Below are positions 48,604 through 58,264 of a stretch of 64,000 nt of DNA, piece after piece. The notes under the pieces were generated by a model, which worked only from the letters and a program-made list of their open reading frames with translations, searched no databases and was not told the DNA's origin. This stretch comes from Lagopus muta. Taxonomy: Eukaryota > Chordata > Aves > Galliformes > Phasianidae. Within the stretch, counting starts at the first letter, position 1; every line of letters starts with the position of its first letter. The translations under genes and the position numbers were made by a program. The DNA lies in contig NC_064437.1 of NCBI RefSeq assembly GCF_023343835.1, positions 57,461,472-57,525,471 on the forward strand, read 5' to 3'.

Positions 48604-50659
48604 AGCAGAGGAGAGCAGCTCCCTGGCTTCACCCTTGCAGATGCATATTTTTTGAAGAAGAAAGCAAGTAAAAAAAAAGCTGTGCAGAGACAGAGCAGAA
48701 ATGCCATGAGATCTATTGCCTATTCTCCCAGTCTAGTAGATGAAGAATGTTTGGAATTACTTTCTCCCCCCTACACATGCCTCTCTGTGAAACTTGTGGT
48801 CCATCTCTTCTGCTTCATTTTTCTAGGGATCCAGTGTCAAGGACAGGGAGCTCAGACATCAGCTCTACTGTAGCTAATTGCAATATTCAGGCTGCAGTAA
48901 ATTTCCCAGAAAGTGCCCTGTTCCCTATGCCTGCCAAGTGTGCCTCTCCAGAGGCACTATCTAGAGACACCAGCAGCAGACACAGCCTCTGATGCAACAA
49001 ATCCTGGGAGCACTCCTGACACACAGGGAGAGCACTTGATGTTCCTGCAATCCTGATTGTTTTGGATAGCTCATTGTCACCTAATTGTACTGTAGGAAGG
49101 CCTGTCCATTCCCTCTTGTCTGCTTATTTATGCCCTCAGGCTACGTAAAGACTGCATGTGCCTGCAACAACAGCCAACCACAAAGTCTCCAGTGCCACTC
49201 TTTTGGTATGCACTAGCTCAGATTCCTTGTCGCAAGAAAAACCTCCGTCTGTTGATAAATTGCAGTGTATTTTACAGAGAGAGGAAAAATAGAAGCTGCC
49301 CTTCTCCTTCAGCAAGACCCTGTCCATCTGACTTGAACCTTTGCCAAATGACAAGGAGAAAAGGGAAGGTAGAGGCTTCAGGAGATGGAAGCAACGCAAA
49401 GGCCAAAATGGTCTTTAAAGAAGAATTGTGAATCAGAAAATGATTCTTTAGGAAATAGAAAAACACAGCAAAATTATCTACAAAAAATGGGCCTAGCTAT
49501 TAAGGGACATTTAAGGACATTTTAAGAAGGATTTTCCTAAGAACTCTTTTACCTTTTTTTTTTTCTTTTCTTTTTTTTCTTTTGTACTCTAATAGATCAA
49601 TTATTAATTAATATGTTTGTTAGCTTTGTGTAGCAGGAGCTTGTTTGCACACGCAGTGGCATACTGCTGGCTCTGTGCAACATGTCGGCATCAACTGCTT
49701 TGCTGGGGAAAAGAAACCACACATTCCTGTACTTCCGAACAAGGTGGCAATGTGCCTCCATGCCTTCTGCTGGTCCCAAGAGGAGTGAACTTCTCATGCA
49801 AGTGTGGCTATAGGCCTGGCTGAGGCCTGAGCTGGGTGCTTAACTCTGGGCTTGCAGGAAACACCGCGCTCTTCCATTTCCTGTCCTAAATTAGAACTTC
49901 CCGTCATAGGGAAAATGGCATTATCTCAGTCAGCCTTCATTCACCCTCACTGAGTGCTTTATGATAGTGGATGTAGGCTGCACGGAAGTGTTCAGGACAG
50001 AAAAAACATGGGGCAAGAAGCAGTGGTGGCACTGGAGAATGTGAGTCCTAACTGGAGGAGAGAAAATGGGGCACAGGGTAGTGAATTGAATTGACTGTGG
50101 CCTGGGGATATGTCAGCTGGGACCTGGCTGCAACTGCAGCCCTGTGATGGACAGACACAGGCTCTTTAGGAGAGACAGGAATGGAAGAAAAGCAGGAAGG
50201 TTATCCTCGCTGTGAAGGAGCGTACAAATGCTTTGGAGCGTGTGGGTCAAAGACAGAGGAGAGACCAGTATGGGTCGTACTGAGATGAGTTTTTTACAGA
50301 CCATCAGTCAGTGGAAGACAGTGAAGGCTGTAAGCAGTCAGAACACCAGATCACAGCCTGTGCTGCTATGCTTTTAACGACTTTAAACTCGTGAATTCAA
50401 CTGGTAGGGCGAAACAGTGGGATGTAACAGATCCAGAAGATGTTTGGAGCGTGTTGAGGAAACGGTGCCCAGACAGGGGAGGTGGATTGGGGTGTGACAG
50501 CCTACTCAAAGTTCTACGCACAAGCAAAGAGGAATTGGATAGAGATAGGACAAACAGTGACAACACTGATAGTCACGAGTACAAAGTGGTTGAACCCGTG
50601 ATTCTGACTGGAGCACAAATCTTCAAGAGATAACACTTTGGTGTTCAAATTAGAAGATT
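48604..50659. other. Intergenic, no gene recognised
   Basis: Mixed DNA. The part from about 50400 may be the upstream continuation of the CR1 copy that follows, but I could not align it by eye. Confidence 0.45.
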
Positions 50660-51140
50660 ACAGTCTGAAGGGGTGGATAACTTGACAAGTAAAAGGTTAT
50701 TTGGATGATGAAGCTCAATGGGTAGAGATTCATGTGTGGAATTTCCAGATGTCGGTGGCTATTAGAGCACTACAGGAGCCTGTATTGGGAACTGTCCTCT
50801 TTGACATTTGTGTCAATAACCTGGAGGAGATTTCATCACATTTGCAGATGACACCAAATCAGGCAGATCAGCTGATACGCTCTAAAGCAAGGCTGCCATC
50901 TGGAAGGACCTGGACAGGCTAGAGGAATGGGCCAAAATGAACCTTATGAAACAAGAACAAATTCAGAGTCGTAATTCCTAACTGTCTCATCTCTGTCCTT
51001 AGAGGTTTTTGAAATCTGACTGTCCAAACCCTAAATAAGCAGATATGAATTCAGTGCTAATACTTCACTGAGCAGGAGGATGGACTAGAGATGTCTTCAC
51101 ATCTCTTCTAACATGAGTAGTTCTCTGATTGTAGGATATG
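50660..51140 (+). mobile_element. Old CR1 LINE relic with reverse-transcriptase remnant and internal deletion
   Basis: The segment follows CR1 ORF2: GGGGTGGATAACTTGACAAG, GGAGCCTGTATTGGGAACTG (50777-50796), GTCAATAACCTGGAGGAG, then TTTGCAGATGACACCAAA (50841-50858), which encodes FADDTK, the catalytic motif of the polymerase. It continues GGACCTGGACAGGCTAGAGG and then jumps to the 3' end, GAGCAGGAGGATGGACTAGA (51073-51092), with a decayed ATTCTATG-type tail. Frames are broken and part of the region between is missing. Confidence 0.85.
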
Positions 51141-54100
51141 ATCAGACAATCCTACGTTGTTAAACTTGATGGTTTTAAGAAGTTACTACCCCTGTGCTGA
51201 CTATTACCATCCATCAGCCAGAGCCCTTACAGCTGGAATGCAGCTGGCGCATGTTCATGTTCTTAGACCATTGCAAAACTAATCCCTTTTACCTCATATT
51301 GCAACAGACTACAAATGCATACACAGCTAATTACTGTGTGTCAGCTGAAAGGGCAGTCAATTCTGGCTGAGGGCATACTCGTGGCTTAAAGCTTGCTGGG
51401 TTCATTGCTTACTGCCATCTGCACTCAACAATGGCTCTCCTACAAGACCACCCTCATGGAAGGTACATTAGTGCAAGCACAAATTGTTATCATCTTATCA
51501 TCTGTATTGCCACGCCATCCTTAAAGTCTGTTTAGGAACCTATATCCCAGCATAACCATCCAGCAAAAAGAGGGTTCTTGCTCCAAAGCACTGATTGCCC
51601 AGGTAGTTGCCAAAGGCAATAAGTAGAGAGGCATGGGGAACAAGCCAGTGGTCTGCAATCCCAGGTGGTGATCTCCATACTCAGGCTCCTTCATAGCCAC
51701 CATGTGTTTCTTAGATAGTAAAGCATAATACCACATTTGGCTAGTGCTTGATGTTTGAGAGCTTATACCTACACACAAATACACTCTAGTCCTTTCCTGT
51801 GAAAGCAGAGTATTTTGTAATTGTAATGGACTACTGTTTTGGTTGGCTTGGAAAACAGAGACATATAAATATAAACGTTATTTATTTAAAAGTGTCTATT
51901 TATAAATGAACATGGCTAAAATTGTTATTTTTGTTTGTTTCTATTTGGAGTATTAGATCCAGTCTGAGGCAGTGACCAACTGTATATGTGCACACATATC
52001 TCTGTTGCACAAATAAATCAAACTAAAGCAGCCTACTTCTTGTAGACTGGCATTAGGATAAGTATATCTTAAGAAAGTTCTTATTCAGACTTGGCTTCAG
52101 GCAATAAAACGTCATAGATGTATAACTCTAGTGAGTGAAATTTCTAGGGAGCAAATTAGGCTAAAAACATCTTCTAGAGACAGCTAGAAAGGAATCAGAC
52201 ACCACCCAAAAATAAGGCAAGTTATGCAGTAAATGTTTCACTTATTGGATTTCTTCCATTACTATTAGGGTTAAAAGACATGTTGTCAATAAAAAATGGT
52301 ATATTTATGGAGGGCTCTGAATTTTAGAAGCCTATTTCTTCTCATTCACTCCTATGGTGCTTGATATCACCTCATGATAAAGTGTGAATAATCCCTGCAT
52401 GAATGCATATCTCTACCTATTAACCATTTTATTATTAGACAGAATTATCTCTAATAAAAGCAAGAGGTACATCTGTGCTTTAGGTACCAAAAGGGAAGTG
52501 CGTTCCTTCTGAGCCATAACCACAACTTGGGAAACAGAAAGTGGATGTAAAGACATTAGGCTGTGTTATGAGGTCGAAAACGAACAATGCGCAAGGGTTT
52601 TTTGTATCTATCTTTCAGTATTTCTCCCTCAAGAGTGGGTAGAAAGCCCACACCTATTGCTCAACTACTGCACCATGACTTGGTCAGTACATGCAAAATC
52701 TAAAGCCACATAGAAATCTAGCAGTAGCACCACAATCTGACTGCTTGTTGACGTTTTCCCATTTTACAGTTGTCTTCAATTTTAACGTGTGCTTGTTTTG
52801 GCCAAAGCAAATGAACACAGACAGGAGATGCCATCATTTTACCTGTTCTAGAAAAAGAAAAAATTCCCCTCATTGCTAACTCTGGAAGAGCTAGCACTGG
52901 AAAGGGATTGGGCAGATGTGTTTGCTTTGTGCTGTTGGAACCTTTTCAATATTGAAATCTTTTCGACGTTCAGAGCAGATTTAATGATCCAAGATTATTT
53001 GTAAACATACAGACTCCTTTGAGATGTAGACTCAAATCCCAGCCTGGTCAACCAAAGAGCTTTTATCTTTCCAAAATAAATAACTTGAATTTTACACATT
53101 GCAACCTACATTGGGACCTTTTGGAGAAGACCACGAAAATGGATGATTCACCCCTGATATGTAAACATTAGCTGGGAGATCCAGCTGGCAGTTAGCAGAC
53201 CATATTTCTCCGATACAGACTTGAGGCTCTGGTGTGATATTAAAGATTCCACTGCATTTCTCATAAAACAATACATTTCCTTGGCTGCCCCTAGTCAACC
53301 TCTTCCCTTTCCAGTTCACTGCAATACGAACTGGCAGGAAAACCTCACGTGCTTCTTCACTGTTGCTGTTCATGAGACTCGGCAGGATTCTTAGGACTAA
53401 AATGTTGTGCCCAGGTGTAACGTAGTGACTGCACTGTTAGTAACCAATCCCCATTGCTCAGCATGTGGTGCAATGTACCGAGTTGGGACAGAAGCCTGAA
53501 GAGAAGCACTTCTTCACCTGCACCATAGGTCAGCTTGAACAAAAAAGCCATAGTCTTGTGAAGAGTGGACTTGGAGCACCTGGCTTTGTCTCTACAGTTG
53601 TTTGTTAAAATCAGGTATCTAAACAAAAAATCATGATTCATGCTGTGGATTAGCTTGGTGATCTTCTGAGTATTGTATTTTTTTCCACTGGTAAATGATA
53701 TACTGTTCCATTTTGTTTGTTTTTATAAATCTAAGGTATGACCTGAGAAAGACTCTTACATAAATGAAAATGGTACAAACAAGATGCATAAGTTATCCTA
53801 AGCGACTTGTGTGACCTTAATTAAATCAAGTTGTGTTATCATTGTCAAATCACTGACAATACTTAGACTTCAAGCTGTAGTTTGAAAGCAGTAACCTTTA
53901 TGTTTGCAATCAGAAGGACTCAGTGTTGCCAAAAAGGATGCAAAGAGCTTTCCCAGACAGTCTTGAGGCTCCTCTGAGCCCTTTGTGATGGCAAATCCCA
54001 GTTGTGGTGGTAAGATCCCAGCTGTGGGAACACACAGAGCTGGGACACAACTAGGAGATGCCAGAGCAAGGAGCATCTTGTGGCTCAGGGCAGATGACAC

Positions 54101-55049
54101 TCAGCTCACTTTTACTCATTGTATTCACTGACCCAATATTTACTCATGCTAGGGGCATCACTTGTGGACCAGGAGACCAAACCCCTTGGAAATAGCCTGG
54201 TGGTACTGCTGGAAGCATTGAATGAGGCCCTTCTGCAATGGCTTTGGGCAAGGCCTGGGCCTGTCTTGGTCACCAACTTTTGATGGTGCTCAATAATTAG
54301 TCAGCAACCACACTGGAACTGAAGTGCACTTGCTTAAAAAACAACAACAAAACAAACAAACCTACAGCAGATTGTAGAAAGATCTTTGAGAAACAAAACA
54401 AAACCGTGCAACTGTTTTTGTTCATTTGGATCAAATAATAACGCGTGGCTCTGCAAAGTAAATAAGAGTGTCACATTTGTGTTTCTGATCTCATATTGTT
54501 CTGGCATATGAAGGTATTTTAAAAATCAAAAAGCAAACAGAAGTGGAGAAGGTTTGTTAAGGTGCCACTCTGCAAACCACAGACAGAGAGTGCATCACTG
54601 GGGCAGTGGGAAGCGTGTGTGCCTGCAGGGAGTTATTGAGTCAAATCTCAGAAAGTAGAATCAAGTTAGTGGAAAAACTGGTGGAAAAGAAAACTGTTCA
54701 ATCCATTTGTACATTGATTTAACAGTGAAGTATCTCATTCTTCACATTTTTACTGGGTGTCTTGAAATAATCCTTTTTCTGTCTCCATATTCCCACTTAG
54801 ACATTGTTCACAGACTTATTTATTTATGAAGTCTGAAGGTTAGTCCCTACCTGCTGAGACTAATTAGCCCTGTTCTTTGTGTCCTATGCAATCCTGTCTG
54901 ATTAAATGTACACATTTGTTTTACTTCTTTTCATGCTTCCTTTCGCTCTACTTCTGCTTTACTGATTAATATTAAAGTTGTAAGTTGCAGTGATTTTTTT
55001 TATTTCTATTTTGTCTGTATCTTTCCCTTTAGTATGCAAATTTCTATGT
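51141..55049. other. Intergenic, no gene recognised
   Basis: About 3.9 kb of AT-rich DNA leading to the TCF7L2 upstream region. Two adjacent minus-strand ORFs (53641-53357 and 53373-53092, about 93 codons each) have no known domain. An AACAAC/AAAC-rich patch lies at 54341-54361. Confidence 0.5.
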
Positions 55050-55440
55050 GAACTTTTTAATGCCTGAGAATTCGCGTTAGCCTTGTCGATCTCCGTATTA
55101 TTATGTTTTTTATTCTTTTTAGAGAAGACAGTTTAGCCAAAACCCCCAAACTCTCTAAATATTGCATGACAAATTGGCTTTGTTTTGGAAACCCTCTGCG
55201 CTGAATGGCCCTCAGTGTGAGCAGCAGGTTAGATTTCTCCAGGAATGTTTGGATTATTTAGCACAGCTCCCTTTCCAGCACCATTTCCACGAGGCGATTT
55301 ACTAATTCCCATTGAAATCCCCGTTTCTTCCCCCCCCCCCCCCCCCCCCCCCCTCCTTTTTTGCCCGCGTTAAAGTTTCCAATTGACTCTGCCATTGTTA
55401 CAATTTGTCGCTGTACAACACCAATTTGTTGCCCGTCCCC
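55050..55440. promoter_or_regulatory. CNE-like block upstream of the TCF7L2 promoter
   Basis: This is repeat-free sequence with homeobox- and FOX-like motifs and with GCCATTGTTACAATTTG (55391-55407), which looks like two facing SOX half-sites. A run of 24 C (55330-55353) splits it. Its position 1.6-2 kb before the ATG and its complex, low-repeat texture suggest a conserved distal promoter. Conservation was not tested. Confidence 0.35.
55330..55353. repeat. Poly-C tract (24 C)
   Basis: This is an uninterrupted run of C. Such tracts can form i-motif or G-quadruplex structures and are also prone to length errors in assemblies. Confidence 0.9.
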
Positions 55441-55640
55441 TCGGCGCGCAGCTCTCGGGCAGCAGATGCCGCGCGGTGCGGGGCTGTGCGCGGGGGCACC
55501 GCTTCGCCTTCGCCTTTCCCCACCGCGCTCTGTTGACGTCGCCGCCTCAACTTTTCGCTTCTGAAGTATGCGAGTCCTTGATTCTCCGTCCTGCCATGCT
55601 AATTAACTTCTTAGCAGTCACACTCCTTTTCCTCCTCCTC

Positions 55641-55735
55641 TTTTTTTTTTTTTTTTTTTTTCCTTCAAACTTCACATCAAGAACAACAACAAAAAAAAAA
55701 AAAAAAAAAAAAAAAGCAAAAAAAAAAAAAAAAAA
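55641..55735. repeat. Opposed T21 and A25/A18 tracts
   Basis: A run of 21 T (55641-55661) is followed, 29 bases later, by runs of 25 A (55691-55715) and 18 A (55718-55735) separated by GC. The arms are complementary and could fold back on each other. The Lys/Phe-rich ORFs across this segment are translations of the tracts and not genes. Confidence 0.85.
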
Positions 55736-56423
55736 CAAAACCAAAAACCAAACAAACCACCCAACATCGAACAACGCAGCGCGCCTCGCTCTGCGATAAT
55801 TCGGAAACATCTGATGTTCAGGGAGCGATCCCGCACGTTTGAATCCTGCGTGCTACCGCCGTGCTACGCGCGAGGAGCAAGTGCTGCTGACCAAAGGGCT
55901 CTGACCACGTTATGGGGTTTGTCACGCACGGAGTTTCTTACCCCCAACGAGGGTTACGAAGCCCCCCCCCCCCAACCCTGCGATGCTGATCCCGGGGCCG
56001 CCCGCCCTCCGCAGGACCCGCACCCCGCTGGGCGATGCGCCCATAGAGCCGACCGCGGTCCGCAGCGTCGGCCGCGGAAAAGTTCTCTCTCGCCCAGCGC
56101 GCAGCCGAGGGCACTTCTGCCTCTTCGCCCCCACCTCCAGAGCCCGGCGCAATTTTTATTCTTAATTTAATGTAATTTTTTTTTTTTTTTTCCCCGCCCC
56201 TCGCCCTCCCGCTCCGTGCCCCAAAGGATCATTGTTAGCTCTGCCTCCCCCACCCTCCTCCTCCCCCTCCCGGCCCCAGAGCTGTTTATTTATGCAGACG
56301 TCACCGGGAGCCCCCGCCCCCTCCTGCATCTCATTAAGTGCCTGGTGTGCTGCTCGCTCCCTGTCAATAATCCCGGATCCCAGACTTCTCCGTTCCTCCG
56401 GATTTCGATCCCCCTTTTTCGAG

Positions 56424-56433
56424 CTGTCAATCA
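56424..56433 (-). promoter_or_regulatory. PBX/PREP-type site
   Basis: On the minus strand this reads TGATTGACAG, the classic PBX-PREP/MEIS composite motif. It lies within the proximal promoter beside the TCF/LEF-type site. Confidence 0.4.
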
Positions 56434-56440
56434 GCGCCGC

Positions 56441-56448
56441 CTTTGAAC
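56441..56448 (+). promoter_or_regulatory. TCF/LEF-type site in the TCF7L2 promoter
   Basis: CTTTGAAC fits the TCF/LEF consensus CTTTGWW. It lies about 550 bases before the start codon, eight bases beyond the PBX-type motif, and would allow feedback of Wnt signalling on this gene. Occupancy is not shown by sequence. Confidence 0.4.
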
Positions 56449-56639
56449 TGAAAAGCTCTCAGTCCAACTTCAACTCACTCAAACCCGAGCGGCACAGGCT
56501 CCCAATATCGGCGGCGCTGCCCCCCCGTTACAGCTGACTTCTTTGGTTTGTTTGGTGCATTATTTTTTCCCCCCCCTACGACCCCTTCCCCCTCCCCCCC
56601 CCCCCTCCCCCCGGCTCTATATTTTTGATTATTATTAAT

Positions 56640-56999
56640 TTTTCGCGAGTGCGGGTGCGCGCCGTGAGCAGCTCCGGGAAGAAAGAAAGAGAAAATCCAG
56701 AAGAAGGGAAGGAAGAAGCCCAAAGTCACTGGTGCAAAGGAGCAAAGGAGAGACATTTCCCTCCCCTCCTCCTCCCTCTTTTCCCCTCCCCAGGAGGAAA
56801 GAGAAGGGGAAAAAAAAAAGAAACTTTCACCTTGGACTCTTCTTTTTTTGGTGCAAACTTTCCCCCCCCCCCTCCCCTGTTCTTTTTCCTTTTTTTCCCC
56901 CCTCCCCGTTCCCCTCCTTTTTTTTTTTTTTTTTTCTCCTTTTTTTTCCCCCTTCCCCTTTTTGCAAAATTGCTGCTGGTGGGGTGAGGCAGGAGGAAA
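56640..56999 (+). other. TCF7L2: TCF7L2 5' untranslated leader (start approximate)
   Basis: The bases before the ATG are purine-rich at first (56680-56755) and then alternate C-rich and T-rich tracts up to TTGCAAAATTGCTGCTGGTG at 56963-56982. From memory, the human TCF7L2 leader carries similar CCCTCTTTTCCCCTCCCCAG and TTCACCTTGGACTC segments, which occur here at about 56774-56793 and 56826-56839. This supports a conserved transcribed leader. It contains no ATG. The 5' boundary is a guess, because the transcription start cannot be read from sequence and may lie further upstream, towards 56400. Confidence 0.7.
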
Positions 57000-57188
57000 A
57001 TGCCGCAGCTGAACGGCGGTGGAGGGGACGACCTGGGCGCCAACGATGAACTGATCTCTTTCAAAGACGAAGGGGAGCAGGAAGAGAAGATCTCCGAGAA
57101 CTCCTCGGCCGAGAGGGATTTAGCTGATGTCAAATCGTCTCTCGTCAATGAATCAGAAACGAATCAAAACAGCTCCTCGGACTCGGAG
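57000..57188 (+). CDS. TCF7L2: TCF7L2 coding exon 1 (beta-catenin-binding domain)
   Basis: This exon encodes residues 1-63 of TCF7L2 (Tcf4), the nuclear HMG-box factor that recruits beta-catenin to Wnt target genes. Translation starts [20 protein letters not shown] and ends SSSDSE. That matches TCF7L2, and not TCF7 or TCF7L1, which have longer glycine-rich starts. The beta-catenin-binding elements known from Tcf4 structures are present: Asp16, the acidic stretch with Glu24 and Glu29, and the helix around Leu41, Val44 and Leu48. The ATG is preceded by GGAAAA, giving A at -3, and no ATG occurs in about 700 bases upstream, which fixes the start. The exon ends in phase 0 at GAG, followed by the donor GTACGG at 57189. 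Residue 31 is Ile where I recall Ser in mammals. The identification is very secure. Confidence 0.98.
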
Positions 57189-57482
57189 GTACGGGGAACC
57201 CCGCGGGGCCGTGCGGGCGGCGGGCGTGGGCCGCAGCGGGGCCGGGGCCGCCGGGTCCCGCTCCCTCCGGCGCCCAACTTTCCTCCGCGGCACCAACTTG
57301 TAACGATGCCTTCTGTTTTGTTCTGTTTTCTCCTGTTTTGTCCTTTCCCCCCCCCCCCTTCCCCCACACCTCCTCTCTTCCACCTTCACCCCACACCTTT
57401 CCCCCCCCACCCCCTACACACAACACCACTACCAAAACACCCCCTCCCCGCTCTCCCCACGCCGACCCCGGCCCTCTCCCAG
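57189..57482 (+). other. TCF7L2: TCF7L2 intron 1 (294 bp, stop-free)
   Basis: This short intron runs from GTACGG to CCCAG. Its first third is GC- and CpG-rich and the rest is C-rich (57348-57480), with ACAC and CCCC runs. The length is 98 codons and the exon 1 frame stays open throughout, so an unspliced message would read straight into exon 2. No coding resemblance is seen in the intron itself. Confidence 0.9.
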
Positions 57483-57549
57483 GCGGAGCGGCGGCCCCCG
57501 CCTCGCTCCGAAACTTTCAGAGATAAATCCCGAGAAAGTTTGGAGGAAG
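57483..57549 (+). CDS. TCF7L2: TCF7L2 coding exon 2
   Basis: This 67-bp exon encodes residues 64-85 ([20 protein letters not shown] plus EE) and the first base of the codon for Ala86. The sequence is the basic, serine-rich linker that follows the beta-catenin-binding domain in TCF7L2. Its acceptor is CTCTCCCAG at 57474-57482, behind a long C-rich tract, and its donor is GTGAGT at 57550. Because intron 1 is 294 bp and contains no stop, this exon is in the same genomic frame as exon 1. The reading frame, splice sites and family sequence all agree. Confidence 0.97.
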
Positions 57550-57710
57550 GTGAGTACGGCCCGGCCCGGCCCGCAGCCCCTCCGCCCGCTCCCCATTGCG
57601 GGACACTTCGCTAAAAAAAACTTTTTCCTTTCCTCCCCATCCCTTCTCGCCCTCCCCTCTGTTGCCCCCTTCCTTCCCCCTCTCCTCTCGTGTCTCCCCC
57701 GCCATGTTAG
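57550..57710 (+). other. TCF7L2: TCF7L2 intron 2 (161 bp)
   Basis: This intron has a GTGAGT donor and a CCATGTTAG acceptor, with an extended CT-rich tract at 57625-57700. In the exon 2 frame it reaches a stop at 57612. It contains an ATG at 57704-57706, immediately before exon 3 and in frame with it. Confidence 0.9.
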
Positions 57711-57835
57711 CTGCGAAGAGGCAAGATGGAGGGTTGTTTAAGGGCCCACCATACCCGGGTTATCCCTTTATAATGATCCCCGACCTCAGCAGCCCGTATC
57801 TGCCCAACGGATCGCTCTCTCCGACGGCGAGGACG
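57711..57835 (+). CDS. TCF7L2: TCF7L2 coding exon 3
   Basis: This 125-bp exon completes Ala86 and encodes residues 87-127, from [19 protein letters not shown] to LSPTART. It carries the conserved [19 protein letters not shown] block shared by TCF7L1 and TCF7L2. Residue 112 is Ser (DLSSPYL), where I recall Thr in human TCF7L2. The acceptor is CCATGTTAG at 57702-57710 and the donor is GTGAGT at 57836. The exon ends at a codon boundary, so the 127 codons of exons 1-3 sum to exactly 381 bases. Later exons, including the Groucho-interaction region, the HMG box and the variable C-terminus, are outside the window, so the gene is partial at its 3' end. Confidence 0.97.
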
Positions 57836-58231
57836 GTGAGTGCCTTTTTTTTTTTTTTTTTTTTTTTTTGTGCCTTTTCTTCCCTTATCTCCCCCCCCTC
57901 AGCGCCGCGCTCCCCGCTGCCCCCGCTCGGCCCCGGCCCCCTCCCCCGCGCCGCAAACTTTGCGAACTCGGCGGGCGGCGGCGGGAGGGGGTTTGTTTAC
58001 ACTTCGCCATGTTGCTTCTCTCCTTCGCTCCTTCCCTGGTTTTTATTTCATCTTATTTCTTTTTTTTTTATTTTTTCTTTTTCCTTTTCGATTTGTTTTT
58101 TACTTTCAGTTTTACGGGCTTCTTGCTGGAGCCCTCCGATGTAGGGTTAAGAGGAGGGAGGAGGGGGAAAAACGAGAGGGGAAAAAAAGCAACAAAAAGG
58201 AAAGCGGCCTCAAAAGTAAAGTAGGAACGAA

Positions 58232-58264
<33 letters not shown>

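Larger units (their letters stand above)
56220..56640 (+). promoter_or_regulatory. TCF7L2: Probable TCF7L2 core and proximal promoter
   Basis: This segment sits directly upstream of the leader, inside the CpG island. Visible motifs are a FOX-like TGTTTATTTATG (56283-56294), a CRE-like GACGTCAC (56298-56305), CTGTCAATCA (56424-56433, the complement of a PBX/PREP site), CTTTGAAC (56441-56448, TCF/LEF type) and a TATA-like CTATATTT (56617-56624). CpG-island promoters often start at dispersed positions, so no single start site is claimed. The motif calls are by eye and function is inferred. Confidence 0.6.

Noticed and set aside
1..55000. VTI1A 3' exons, expected upstream by synteny
   Set aside because: None of the conserved VTI1A SNARE or transmembrane sequence appears in any frame, so the gene must end before this window.
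55383..55810. Lys-rich and Phe-rich ORFs of 87 and 138 codons on opposite strands
   Set aside because: They are produced by the A and T homopolymer tracts and have no coding character.
57145..57435. Antisense Gly/Arg/Lys-rich ORFs across TCF7L2 exon 1 and intron 1
   Set aside because: They overlap a certain coding exon on the other strand and reflect the C-rich composition of the intron.
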